Shown here piece by piece: positions 1 through 7,973 of a stretch of DNA of 41,579 nucleotides. Positions within the stretch are counted from its first letter, which is position 1; each line of letters starts with the position of its first letter. The translations under genes were made by a program, and so were the position numbers. Source of the stretch: Candidatus Heimdallarchaeota archaeon (GTDB taxonomy: Archaea; Asgardarchaeota; Heimdallarchaeia; Heimdallarchaeales; Kariarchaeaceae); assembly GCA_015522385.1 (NCBI GenBank), contig WAMJ01000259.1, forward strand, positions 1-41,579, written 5' to 3'. Under the pieces are notes generated by a model. The model did no database searches. It was not told where the DNA came from and saw nothing but the letters and a program-made list of their open reading frames with translations.

Positions 1-62
1 CCAGATATTAACTTCCAGATCGGAAGACTGACTCGATAGAACTATATATCAAGGAAACAAAG

Positions 63-491
63 ATGGGAAATACTGTGGAGCTAGTCATCACCGCCAAGGG
101 ACATCCGAATATTCGAGCAATGCACAAATCGACATGGCAGCTCACCGTGGAGGAGGAGATCACACCACGGGGGGACTGCATCATCGGAGTTCGTAGCTCC
201 CATTCTTGCGCTACACTTCCCGGTTGGTTCAAGTCTGCTCTTCAAGACGGTTTCCGCGTATCGGTGACAATTGAGGTGAATGGGGACCTCTTTCACGGGG
301 AATTCACCGGTGACCCGGGACTTGAACTCACAGATGAGAAGGACATCGTCATCAGGAGGAGTTACTTTCTATCAGAGCGAACTGCTGGTGTTGGTTGCTC
401 ATTCAGTGCAAGGGATCTTCCAGAGGAGATGAGGATGGCTTTAGCAGATACAGAAACGACGATAGTGACTAGGTTCAAGGTGATCACATGA
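63..491 (+). CDS. DUF371 family protein
   Basis: A 142-residue protein matching the archaeal DUF371 family in length (about 140 residues) and in its signature: GHPNIRAMHKST near residues 13-24 followed by TPRGDCIIGVRSS near 35-47. The biochemical function of the family is not known to me. The ATG at 63 is followed by the conserved N-terminal strand, so this start is likely. The stop codon overlaps the start of the Trm5-like gene (ATGA at 488-491), so the two are probably co-translated; this hints at a role near tRNA or RNA metabolism, but that is inference from context only. A T/A-rich stretch at 42-49 lies just upstream. Confidence 0.85.
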   Translation: MGNTVELVITAKGHPNIRAMHKSTWQLTVEEEITPRGDCIIGVRSSHSCATLPGWFKSALQDGFRVSVTIEVNGDLFHGEFTGDPGLELTDEKDIVIRRSYFLSERTAGVGCSFSARDLPEEMRMALADTETTIVTRFKVIT

Positions 492-1495
492 TGGGTCTGA
501 GGGTCAATAAGAGCTACGCACAGACTGTGCTTTCGAGACTCAAGGAGTTGGGAGTGATCGATCTCCAATTCAGAATCCAGAGTTCTGGTGACGATGTGAT
601 CATCCCTCTGTCGAAAACCGAATTTAGTGATGTCCTTGTAGATATTCCCTACAAAATCGAGGACTGTGAGTTTGAGCAGAGAACTCCACGCAACACCAGT
701 TTACGTGACTACCTCTCGACCGTACTCCCCGAGCACCTCATCCCGATCTCTTCCTTTGACACCATAGGAGAGATTGCTGTAGTTGATATCAAGGAAGACC
801 TACTGCCCTTTAAGAAGACCATCGCGGAAGGAATTCTCAAGACCTCTCCAAAGATTCGGACTGTGTATCGAAAGATGAGGGCAGTGAGTGGGAAGTTCAG
901 GCTTCGGCAGCTCGAGCACCTTGCAGGGGAAGATAGCTCATCCACTGTTCACAAGGAGTATGGTGTGAATCTCAGGGTGGATATACAAAAGGTCTATTTC
1001 TCACCCAGACTCTCCACGGAGCATTGGCGTATTTCTCAAATGGTTCACGAGGGAGAGCGGATACTTGATCTCTTCACCGCCACGGGCATTTTCCCACTCG
1101 TCATCGCCAAGCACCATAACTGCGAGATTGTTGCTGTAGATCACAATCCTCATGGTATTGAGGAACTTGAGGGGAATATTTCACGGAATAAACTACTGGG
1201 GACTATTAAGGCTGAATGCTCAGATGCAGGTATCTTCCACTCCAAAGTGCCATTTGACCGAATTATCATGAACCATCCCTCGGGATCCCAGAACTTCTTG
1301 ACTAAGGCAGATTCGTTGTTGAAGGTTGGGGGTATCCTCCACTTCTACACCTTTGTCACTATCGAAAATTTCGAAAAGGAGGCTGTGAACAAGCTTCATT
1401 CGCGACTTCCAAAGTATGAGGTCATACGGGTGCATCGAATCCGTCAGTACTCTCCAAACGAATATCATGTAGCGGTAGATGCCAGAAAAGTTTGA
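488..1495 (+). CDS. Trm5-family tRNA (guanine-N1)-methyltransferase
   Basis: Class I SAM-dependent methyltransferase of the Trm5 type, expected to methylate G37 of tRNAs from S-adenosylmethionine. Seen: the YFSPRLSTEHWRI segment (about 170-182) that precedes the Rossmann core in archaeal Trm5, SAM-binding motif I as DLFTATGIFPL (194-204), the acidic strand AVDHNP (216-221), and MNHPSGS (261-267) where family members usually carry N-L/P-P. Length 335 is normal for archaeal Trm5 (about 330). The N-terminal 150 residues are more divergent than the core. The second motif residue is His (MNHP) instead of the usual Leu or Pro, so the exact substrate (m1G37 or a wyosine-pathway activity) is not certain. 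Overlaps the upstream DUF371 gene by 4 bases. Confidence 0.85.
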   Translation: MMGLRVNKSYAQTVLSRLKELGVIDLQFRIQSSGDDVIIPLSKTEFSDVLVDIPYKIEDCEFEQRTPRNTSLRDYLSTVLPEHLIPISSFDTIGEIAVVDIKEDLLPFKKTIAEGILKTSPKIRTVYRKMRAVSGKFRLRQLEHLAGEDSSSTVHKEYGVNLRVDIQKVYFSPRLSTEHWRISQMVHEGERILDLFTATGIFPLVIAKHHNCEIVAVDHNPHGIEELEGNISRNKLLGTIKAECSDAGIFHSKVPFDRIIMNHPSGSQNFLTKADSLLKVGGILHFYTFVTIENFEKEAVNKLHSRLPKYEVIRVHRIRQYSPNEYHVAVDARKV

Positions 1496-1597
1496 GCTCA
1501 TCAGCTCGCCCGTCAGACGTCATCTTCACAAATGTGAATCTCCGAAAAGCTATCTTCATCTGAGCTATACTTAGCTACAAAATTCCAGTGATAAATC

Positions 1598-1792
1598 TTA
1601 TGGATCGAGCAGTGATGCGATTATTTTCTGATCAAGTTGAGTATGTTTTGACCGGATGAATTCCTGAGGATTTTCCTCGAACTTCTTCAAGCATAGATCA
1701 TTGCAAAAGAAGAGTTTCTTACCCTTGTACTTCAGGAATTTATCTTTTCCTCGGGAGAGGACAGGTGCACCGCATATTGTTATCTTTGCCAC
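1598..1792 (-). CDS. TRASH/YHS-domain small zinc protein
   Basis: A 64-residue protein that is almost entirely one TRASH/YHS-like metal-binding domain: Cys7, then Cys30 and Cys34 in a C-x22-C-x3-C pattern with the typical aromatic FFC before the second Cys and a KKFEENPQEF tail. Such domains bind zinc or sense copper and heavy metals, alone or inside larger proteins. No DNA-binding or transporter domain is attached here. A very clear TATA-like box on the minus strand at 1812-1820 lies about 24 bases before the ATG at 1792, which fits a leaderless transcript and supports this start. Confidence 0.8.
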   Translation of the reverse strand: MAKITICGAPVLSRGKDKFLKYKGKKLFFCNDLCLKKFEENPQEFIRSKHTQLDQKIIASLLDP

Positions 1793-1811
1793 GAGAACAG
1801 TTACGGTTTGC

Positions 1812-1820
1812 TATATAAAA
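1812..1820 (-). promoter_or_regulatory. TATA-like promoter element of the TRASH gene
   Basis: Reads TTTTATATA on the minus strand, centred about 24 bases upstream of the ATG at 1792. That spacing puts transcription start at or next to the start codon. The region 1821-1957 between this gene and the next is A/T-rich and otherwise empty. Confidence 0.6.
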
Positions 1821-1957
1821 AGATAGTTTTTGTAAAGGTATTACACATTCAATAAAATTGAGATTTTTGGTCTTTTGTGGATTATAGCCCGAATATTAAG
1901 TCAAAATATCGGAATATGAAGCTATATATGCTGAGAAGGATATAGTATATACTGAGT

Positions 1958-2299
1958 ATGTCTGAGACAGAAAAGATTCTGGCTAGAGCAATGAAGAATA
2001 TCATCGAGGTTGCTGCAGAGGATGGCTATATCACTGAAGAAGAGCAGTCCCTGATTGATTTTGCAGAAATCTCGCTTAAAAAACTCCAGATTGAATTGCA
2101 AGAAGCATATTCGGATGGTGTAATTTCAGCAGAAGAGCAGGAACGACTTTCAGAACTGAAGGCGAAGATAATTGATACTGTGACTGACATCGCCAATTAT
2201 GATGATATTATTTCCTCTGATGAGATGGCAATGATAATGGCTTATCTTGTCGGAATCAAGATTCCTAAAATCTCGAATCGTAATTTGTCCACTACATAG
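1958..2299 (+). CDS. Small acidic helical protein with three D/E-rich loop motifs
   Basis: Not recognised as a named family. The 113-residue sequence contains three similar motifs about 30 residues apart: AEDGYITEEE (20-29), YSDGVISAEE (51-60) and NYDDIISSDE (80-89), each at a predicted helix boundary. This pattern resembles TerB-like or EF-hand-like helical repeats, but a calcium-binding role is only a guess. The last 15 residues are polar and probably disordered. No signal peptide or membrane segment. A TATA-like CTATATAT at 1922-1929 precedes it with room for a short leader. Confidence 0.65.
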   Translation: MSETEKILARAMKNIIEVAAEDGYITEEEQSLIDFAEISLKKLQIELQEAYSDGVISAEEQERLSELKAKIIDTVTDIANYDDIISSDEMAMIMAYLVGIKIPKISNRNLSTT

Positions 2300-2301
2300 G
2301 G

Positions 2302-2310
2302 TATAAATAT
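2302..2310 (+). promoter_or_regulatory. TATA-like promoter element of the FMN reductase gene
   Basis: TATAAATAT centred 25 bases before the ATG at 2331, directly after the stop of the upstream gene. The spacing implies a leaderless mRNA. Confidence 0.6.
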
Positions 2311-2330
2311 CTTTCACCATATTTAGATAC

Positions 2331-2954
2331 ATGACTGATCAAGTTAAGATTATTGGAATTGTCGGGAGCGTAAGCAAAGATAGTTCCACTCGAAAAGCTA
2401 TGAAAATCGTCCTTGACGAGGCTGCAAAACGAGGGGCGCTTACGGAACTCGTAGATCTTCGGGAGTACGACCTGCCGATAGCAGTCAGGTACTCGAATGA
2501 CGAGATGCCGGAGCATCACCGTCAGGCTCTTGAGAAGTTCAAGAGCAAGTTTGATGGAGCAGTCGGGATTATCCTTGGAAGCCCCGAGTACCATGGAAGT
2601 ATGACTGGAGTCCTCAAGAATGCAATCGACAATCTGGGATTCGACCAGTTCCAAGGAAAGATTGTCGGTCTCCTTGGGACTGCGGGCGGGGAGATGGGTG
2701 CGACTAATACCCTTAATCATCTGAGACTTGTCGGGAGAAACTTGCATTCTTGGGTTTTACCCAAGCAGGTGTCGATTGGAAAGGCGAGTAGTAAGTTCGA
2801 TGACAACGGAACCTGCCTTGACGAGAGAATCGAAAAACGTTTGAGAGAGTTGGGCTGCGAAGTAGCCAAATTTTCCTACCTCCACCACTCCAAGGAAATC
2901 TCGAAGTTCGTAGACATGTGGTTAGGTTCACAGGAAAATCCTGGTGGAGACTAA
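2331..2954 (+). CDS. NADPH-dependent FMN reductase family (flavodoxin-like fold)
   Basis: Flavodoxin-fold oxidoreductase of the NADPH-dependent FMN/azo/chromate reductase group. Seen: N-terminal phosphate-binding strand-loop IIGIVGSVSKDSSTRKA (7-23), the GSPEYHGSMTGVLKNAIDNL stretch (about 83-102) that contacts the flavin ring, and LLGTAGGEMGATNTLNHLR after it. Length 207 is slightly longer than the usual 180-190. Likely cytosolic, reducing FMN, quinones or another acceptor with NAD(P)H; the true substrate cannot be read from sequence. It converges with the SfsA gene and shares a 4-base stop overlap with it (2951-2954). Confidence 0.85.
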   Translation: MTDQVKIIGIVGSVSKDSSTRKAMKIVLDEAAKRGALTELVDLREYDLPIAVRYSNDEMPEHHRQALEKFKSKFDGAVGIILGSPEYHGSMTGVLKNAIDNLGFDQFQGKIVGLLGTAGGEMGATNTLNHLRLVGRNLHSWVLPKQVSIGKASSKFDDNGTCLDERIEKRLRELGCEVAKFSYLHHSKEISKFVDMWLGSQENPGGD

Positions 2955-3670
2955 AGAACTGGTAATTCCCCACTGATTGATACATCTATGGCTGGATTCT
3001 CATCTTCGATCAAGGTGGTATGAGCTTGAAGTACGGTTACTCCAATTGAGTTCCTAATCTCACTGAATCTCTGTGAGAATTCAGGATCGATGTCCACACA
3101 TGGACTGAATGCCCTTGCCGACCTGTATACCACAAAGAGGATCAAACACCTTTTTCCATCTCTTGCCAAAGAGGAGAGGGTATCCAAGTGGTGTCTTGCA
3201 CGAGCGGAGACCGCGTCAGGAAAACAGGCGATTCCGTCTCTCACAAGTGTCGTCGACTTAACTTCGGTGTAGACCTCGGTACCAGTAGAATCCAATAGCA
3301 GGTAGTCGAGTCTACGGTTACGGTCACCCTCTTTCACAGGTACTTCACTTCTGGCTATTCTCCATCCACTCAGGCTACCAGTCGGTTTATTCAAGAGGTA
3401 CTCTGGGATTAATCCGCTCACAAGGTTGCTGTTCAACTGGATGACTTCATCACCCATTTCCACTGCTACGACACTAGCTCGGGTTTTTCTCTTCTGATCG
3501 TCTGTAAACTTGATCAGCAGTGTAGACCTTCCCGGTTCCAGTAATTCAATCATCCTCCCTGGATTCGGAAGGTGGCATCTGATCTCCTCCCCCTTGTAGT
3601 CTACCTTCGTGATAAATCTATTCGGACGTGAGAGGAAAGTTGCCCTTCGCAGATCCTCGATTTTCACCAT
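2951..3670 (-). CDS. sfsA: SfsA family protein (sugar fermentation stimulation homologue)
   Basis: Full-length SfsA homologue (239 residues; family about 230-240). Seen: N-terminal OB-like half with FLSRPNRFITKV and CHLPNPGRMIELLEPG (about 12-49), and a C-terminal nuclease-like half with DYLLL (about 122-126), the TEVKSTTL motif (about 135-142) and FPDAVSARARHHL (about 149-161). The D...E-x-K arrangement resembles a restriction-endonuclease-like active site; the cellular role of SfsA is not settled (nucleic-acid binding has been described for the E. coli protein). Lies one base downstream of the nitroreductase stop, so the two are probably one operon. Confidence 0.9.
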   Translation of the reverse strand: MVKIEDLRRATFLSRPNRFITKVDYKGEEIRCHLPNPGRMIELLEPGRSTLLIKFTDDQKRKTRASVVAVEMGDEVIQLNSNLVSGLIPEYLLNKPTGSLSGWRIARSEVPVKEGDRNRRLDYLLLDSTGTEVYTEVKSTTLVRDGIACFPDAVSARARHHLDTLSSLARDGKRCLILFVVYRSARAFSPCVDIDPEFSQRFSEIRNSIGVTVLQAHTTLIEDENPAIDVSISGELPVL

Positions 3671-3671
3671 T

Positions 3672-4265
3672 CTACTCTCCCCAGTTCCCTCGGTGAATCA
3701 CCTCTGAAAGGGGTCTTCGAGGCACTTTTGGTTTGGATCTGTATGTATGATCTGCATAACCAATGCTGATAACACCGAGTGGTATAAATTCCTCGGGAAC
3801 AGAGAACCTCCTCCGTAATTCTGCAGGATCCTTAATTCCAGTGAATAAAGCTCCAAGCCCTTGATCAATGGCTGAAAGCAGAGCCAGAAGAACTGCCATC
3901 CCTCCGTCGATAAACCAGAATGGTGCTGGCCAAGTATCATCTTGGCTGTACCTCTGCTTGTCACTCATTCTGTACCTTTTCTCGTACCTCTTCTTGCTCA
4001 CGAACACCGCGAGGAGAAGGGGAGCTTTTTCTATTCCCTCCGATAGTGGGTACGACCTTCTCCGGTCTTCCTTGGAACCCCAGAGGCTGTACACCTTCTC
4101 CCGTTGCTTGCCCTGAATGACGAGGATCTCTGTTCCCTGTGAGAAGCCCGCGGACGGTCCTTTGAACATGTTTGCAAGGATCTGCTCAACAAGCACATCA
4201 GGTATCTTCCTATCGATGAAACGTCTCACCATCTGACGTCGGTTGACAACTTCTTGGAACTCCAC
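3672..4265 (-). CDS. Nitroreductase family protein
   Basis: FMN-dependent nitroreductase-fold enzyme of 197 residues. Seen: the N-terminal RRQMVRRFIDRKIP region (about 9-22), which is the FMN-phosphate-binding R-R-S-x-R-x-[FY] type motif, the helix LLALLSAIDQGLGALFTGI (about 126-144) typical of the dimer interface, and a C-terminal VISIGYADHTYRSKPKVPRRPLSEV, the usual GYP...R..L end of the family. Reduces an unknown substrate with NAD(P)H. First gene of a two-gene unit with sfsA. Confidence 0.85.
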   Translation of the reverse strand: MEFQEVVNRRQMVRRFIDRKIPDVLVEQILANMFKGPSAGFSQGTEILVIQGKQREKVYSLWGSKEDRRRSYPLSEGIEKAPLLLAVFVSKKRYEKRYRMSDKQRYSQDDTWPAPFWFIDGGMAVLLALLSAIDQGLGALFTGIKDPAELRRRFSVPEEFIPLGVISIGYADHTYRSKPKVPRRPLSEVIHRGNWGE

Positions 4266-4355
4266 ATCTTAGCTCCGGGATATATCTATAGAATGGTTGT
4301 GAAATAGCCACATATCAGAAGAAATTTCCAAGATTTGGGTTTCAATCACAATAGG

Positions 4356-4364
4356 TATTTTAAT
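4356..4364 (+). promoter_or_regulatory. TATA-like promoter element of the longin-Yip1 gene
   Basis: TATTTTAAT centred about 28 bases before the ATG at 4388, in the divergent 122-base region between the nitroreductase and this gene. Confidence 0.5.
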
Positions 4365-4387
4365 GCTGAACGTTAGTATCGAAATAT

Positions 4388-5422
4388 ATGCTTGAGGAAA
4401 TCCGTATCGTCACAAGGACTGGCTTGCCATTAGCAAACTTCCCGTTGACAATCTCCTCAGGTAACCGCAAGATTATGGAGAAGGACAAGGATATGTCTCT
4501 CTTTGCCGGTTTTATCTCCGCTTCTCTCTCGATGTTTCAGGAACTTGAGAATGAGGCTATTGACGAGATCATTTACCATGATTACAAGATCGTGGTGCAT
4601 GGGACGGAGACCTTATTCTACCTCTGTGTCACAAGTAACAAGGTACCTACCCGGCTGACTCTCAGCTTCCTCCAGAGATTATCTGAACGTTTGGAGTACT
4701 TCATGGATTTCAACTCTGGACTGATCGAAATTAACAACGACACAATGGAGAAAGCAAGGATAATAATTGATAAGGTTCTGGAGGAGGAGTTCTGGTGGGC
4801 CAAGCCAAAATACACGCTGAAGAACAACCTCCTGTTGATCAGGGACGCATTCTCGGATCCGTCAGCTACTTTCTTCGTCAGCACTCTTCCCAAGGTCTTC
4901 ATTACAACTGGGATCTTCCTCTGGCTTGGTGTCTTCTTCTTCTCTCTGTTGGTTGGTACGACATTCACTGGTATCGGAACATACCCCGTCTGGACCCCTG
5001 CTCTCTCGGTGAACTTGGCCTCCATAGTCGCATTGTGGGTAGGTACTGGATCAGTCCTTAAGATATTGGGACGGGATTCCGTCAACTTCGATGGATACCT
5101 TATCATATCTGGTGTGTATTCGCTGTCGTTAATACCCATGATATTCTTCGGGAGCGCTCTTTACCAGTTCCAGATCCTCACTCCTCTGGAGAGTCTTGTC
5201 GAAGGTTCACCATTCCAGACGTTCTTGATCGTCTTGATCTTCTGGATACCCTACAACGTGAGTTTCTTCACCTACTTCATCCTCAATGGATTCAGCACTT
5301 CATTCGTCCAATTCATGAACCCCAAACGATACATCGTGGTCTACACATCTGTTATGTTGTTCGTACTTGCTGGGCTCTCGGTTCTGTTCAATGTCGCAAT
5401 TCCCTTCAATCCTGTCTCCTAA
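4388..5422 (+). CDS. Longin-like domain fused to a five-helix Yip1-like membrane domain
   Basis: 344 residues in two parts. Residues 1-110 look like a longin/roadblock-type domain as seen in Asgard archaea: strand LEEIRIVTRTGLPL (2-15), a first helix DMSLFAGFISASLSMFQEL (about 35-53), then three strands including IDEIIYHDYKIVVHG (58-72) and TLFYLCVTS (75-83), and a final amphipathic helix. After an acidic-helical linker (118-155) come five hydrophobic segments at about 170-192, 203-227, 236-258, 276-300 and 314-338. Five helices with the glycine-rich GTGSVLKILGRDSVNFDGYL turn (219-238) match the Yip1/YIPF topology. In eukaryotes longin domains and Yip1 proteins both serve Rab-dependent membrane traffic; a membrane adaptor for a small GTPase is the natural inference. 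Its stop overlaps the downstream convergent gene by 17 bases. The domain calls rest on pattern reading only. Confidence 0.65.
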   Translation: MLEEIRIVTRTGLPLANFPLTISSGNRKIMEKDKDMSLFAGFISASLSMFQELENEAIDEIIYHDYKIVVHGTETLFYLCVTSNKVPTRLTLSFLQRLSERLEYFMDFNSGLIEINNDTMEKARIIIDKVLEEEFWWAKPKYTLKNNLLLIRDAFSDPSATFFVSTLPKVFITTGIFLWLGVFFFSLLVGTTFTGIGTYPVWTPALSVNLASIVALWVGTGSVLKILGRDSVNFDGYLIISGVYSLSLIPMIFFGSALYQFQILTPLESLVEGSPFQTFLIVLIFWIPYNVSFFTYFILNGFSTSFVQFMNPKRYIVVYTSVMLFVLAGLSVLFNVAIPFNPVS

Positions 5423-7949
5423 TTTTTCCTGTATCCCCGTCGATGGTTATCTCCTCACCGTCCATCAGAATATTGGTGGCGTGTTTGACCTGAATGACCG
5501 CGGGTATTCCGTACTCACGCGCAACCACAGATCCGTGGGAGAGCAACCCTCCCTCCTCCATGACAATGCCACTTATCAGAGAGAAGATTGGTGTCCAACC
5601 AGGGTTGGTGTGGGGAACGACTGCGATCTCTCCCCTCTGGATCTCCGATATTTGGGATACACTTTTCAGCACTCTTACTTTACCGGTGACAGTCCCGTTT
5701 GAGCAACCCACACCAGAAAGGTCTCCATCACCTTCTACCTGACCAAAAGGAACCCCCGAGCCTATTGTGTTAGGCGGATGGTAATTTCTATATAGTTCCT
5801 TTGTGAGATTGTAATTCCGGATCGCTGTATCGACGACTGATCTGTCCCCCCCTTCAAAGTAATCCATGAGGTCCGTGTAGGTCAGGGAGTACATGTCCTT
5901 GTGACTGTCAACCAGACCCTCCTTTTCGAACCTCCTAAATCTTTCCTCGAGGACGAGGTGGAGGAGGAAGTATATCCGAGCTAGCATCTCGCGGGTTTCT
6001 TCCCTCCACCACGAATATTTCCTCACGAGCTCTACCTGCTTCCAGAAAGATGATTTCCCCATAATATTCAACCTCCCCAATCCTCGGTTAAGTTCTCTCC
6101 TTACCTTCTCCTCTTCCTCCAGCCTTACATCTCGCTGTTTTTCCTCGCTCCTCTGTTTTCCGTCCCCTTGAGTGAGGAGGTTCTTTATCAACTGTACTGG
6201 TGTCTGGATATCGTCATACCACCTTGGACAGGAGAGATCCTCGTCATTCTCTGCCATCCATGCGAATCGCATGATATACTCCGCTATAGGTTTGAGCTTT
6301 TCTGGGGTATTCTCTCCCATTAGATCAGAAGGGTTCACTCCCTCCAAATCCTTGGTGGTGATTCCTTTCAACCTGTCCATCAGCTTCTCTAATTCCATTA
6401 GTGGTGTTGCAGTCTTGACATCTTCCAAACCGGTGAACAACCTTGAGAATGAGATTTTTTCATCTGCCTTCTTATTCAGTTTATCGAGCATTACGTGAAA
6501 GTCGTCCTGTGACTGTGTCGCTAGGAACGAGGTATATTGGGCGATTCGATTACACTCAAGATCCAACTTGAAAAGCTCCGTTATGAAGTCCTCCAATTCA
6601 TTATCATTCAGGTTCTTCGCGTCGAGCGCCCGATCTAGAAGTGGGGGATATATTTTCTCGAAAGAATTTTTGTACTCAGAGGCTTTTTTCCAGAACGTCT
6701 TGTACTCCCTCTCCAAAGCCAAGAGAACAGGAAGTGCCCAGATTATCCTACCCAGTGACCAAGGAGTTGTCCTCCCGTCACCTTCGTAATTAACCGGAAT
6801 GCCCGTTGTTATGTCGAAAGAGCGTTCATTGAATCCTGGTACTTGGACGAGGAGGTCTTTCACCGCAGAGACCTTCCAATAAGTTCTTCCGAAAATCAAC
6901 CTGTGCCATTTCTCCCTCTCTACCGGTGGTCTACGCCAGATCTTGATATTGATTAGGTACTCGTGTAGAGTTGTGGTGAATGCTCCCCCTGTTAGAGAGA
7001 ATGAAAGTGGATTGTGGAATCCCGGGAACACCTCGACGAAGTTGGCATTCGTCCACTGACCAAAGTCCTTTGAAAACTGTATCGAGGTCAATGGGCGAGT
7101 CTGCAGGAGATATACCTTCCCCTTCTCTACCGCCCACTCAATATCCTGAGGGTAACCGTACTGTCTACCTACCCTCAATCCCAGATGCACAAGTTCATTC
7201 AAGGTACTCTCTGTAATCGAGTGTTTCTCCTTCTCATCGTCTGTGGTGGGGATCTTATGAGTCCCTCCCTCCTCTCGTATTTCGTACTTATGTGACTGGG
7301 GTGAAGTGGTCTTCTCTACCAATTCCATGGAACTCCAGTCATAGATCAACCTGTCTGGACTGACCTCTCCCGTCACAACTCCCTCACCCAGTCCCCAAAC
7401 GCTTTCAATTAGCATATGTGTGTCTATCCCCGTCAAGGGGTTGACAGTGAAGAGCACTCCGCTAACCTCGGGACTGATCTGTTCCTGAAGCACAACTGCC
7501 ATGCTCATCTTTCCCTCCAACTTATTATCCCGCATGTAGGTCTGTGTCTCCCTTGACCACATAGAACTCCAACATCGCTTGATGGCCTCAACCAGATCTT
7601 CGATACGGGATATATTGAGAAATGAGTCGTACTGTCCTGCAAACGATCTCTCTTCCATATCCTCCATAATACCCGAGGATCTGACTGCGATTGTAGTGTG
7701 CTCTTTGAGAAACTGATTCAGCTCTTCCAGTAAATCCTGCTCAAATTGGATATCTGATATTCTCTTTTTGACCTCTCGCAGATCTTCAATCTCTCCTATA
7801 ACTGGATCTACGTACTGATGGTAAACCCTTGCAGGTAAGCAGTGCGCCTCAGGAACAGGTAGTTCGTTCCTAATCAACTCTGAGAGATGGATTGCCTTCC
7901 CCCCTACCTCTGATAGTGGATGTTCCTTCCTCAGATCCACGATGTACAT
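5406..7949 (-). CDS. PEP-synthase-like phosphotransferase, rifampicin phosphotransferase architecture
   Basis: An 847-residue dikinase-type enzyme. Residues 1-300 form an ATP-grasp domain: AVRSSG (88-93), the E-D pair at 96-97, SFAGQYDSF (102-110), SGVLFTVNPLTG and the IEWAVEKGKVYLLQTRP strand. A long helical middle (about 310-740) shows no PEP-binding TIM barrel. The C-terminal swivelling domain has GLLSHGSVVAREYGIPAV with the phosphorylated His at 805, 42 residues from the end. ATP-grasp / helical binding domain / C-terminal His domain is the layout of rifampicin phosphotransferase (about 870 residues) and unlike PEP synthase, whose C-terminus is a barrel. It probably transfers the beta-phosphate of ATP to a small molecule; archaeal RNA polymerase is not rifampicin-sensitive, so the acceptor is probably something else. 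Third gene of a minus-strand operon, 24 bases after the aminotransferase. Confidence 0.8.
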   Translation of the reverse strand: MYIVDLRKEHPLSEVGGKAIHLSELIRNELPVPEAHCLPARVYHQYVDPVIGEIEDLREVKKRISDIQFEQDLLEELNQFLKEHTTIAVRSSGIMEDMEERSFAGQYDSFLNISRIEDLVEAIKRCWSSMWSRETQTYMRDNKLEGKMSMAVVLQEQISPEVSGVLFTVNPLTGIDTHMLIESVWGLGEGVVTGEVSPDRLIYDWSSMELVEKTTSPQSHKYEIREEGGTHKIPTTDDEKEKHSITESTLNELVHLGLRVGRQYGYPQDIEWAVEKGKVYLLQTRPLTSIQFSKDFGQWTNANFVEVFPGFHNPLSFSLTGGAFTTTLHEYLINIKIWRRPPVEREKWHRLIFGRTYWKVSAVKDLLVQVPGFNERSFDITTGIPVNYEGDGRTTPWSLGRIIWALPVLLALEREYKTFWKKASEYKNSFEKIYPPLLDRALDAKNLNDNELEDFITELFKLDLECNRIAQYTSFLATQSQDDFHVMLDKLNKKADEKISFSRLFTGLEDVKTATPLMELEKLMDRLKGITTKDLEGVNPSDLMGENTPEKLKPIAEYIMRFAWMAENDEDLSCPRWYDDIQTPVQLIKNLLTQGDGKQRSEEKQRDVRLEEEEKVRRELNRGLGRLNIMGKSSFWKQVELVRKYSWWREETREMLARIYFLLHLVLEERFRRFEKEGLVDSHKDMYSLTYTDLMDYFEGGDRSVVDTAIRNYNLTKELYRNYHPPNTIGSGVPFGQVEGDGDLSGVGCSNGTVTGKVRVLKSVSQISEIQRGEIAVVPHTNPGWTPIFSLISGIVMEEGGLLSHGSVVAREYGIPAVIQVKHATNILMDGEEITIDGDTGKIRRQD

Positions 7950-7973
7950 TATGTGGATGTCTCTGCGAATAAT

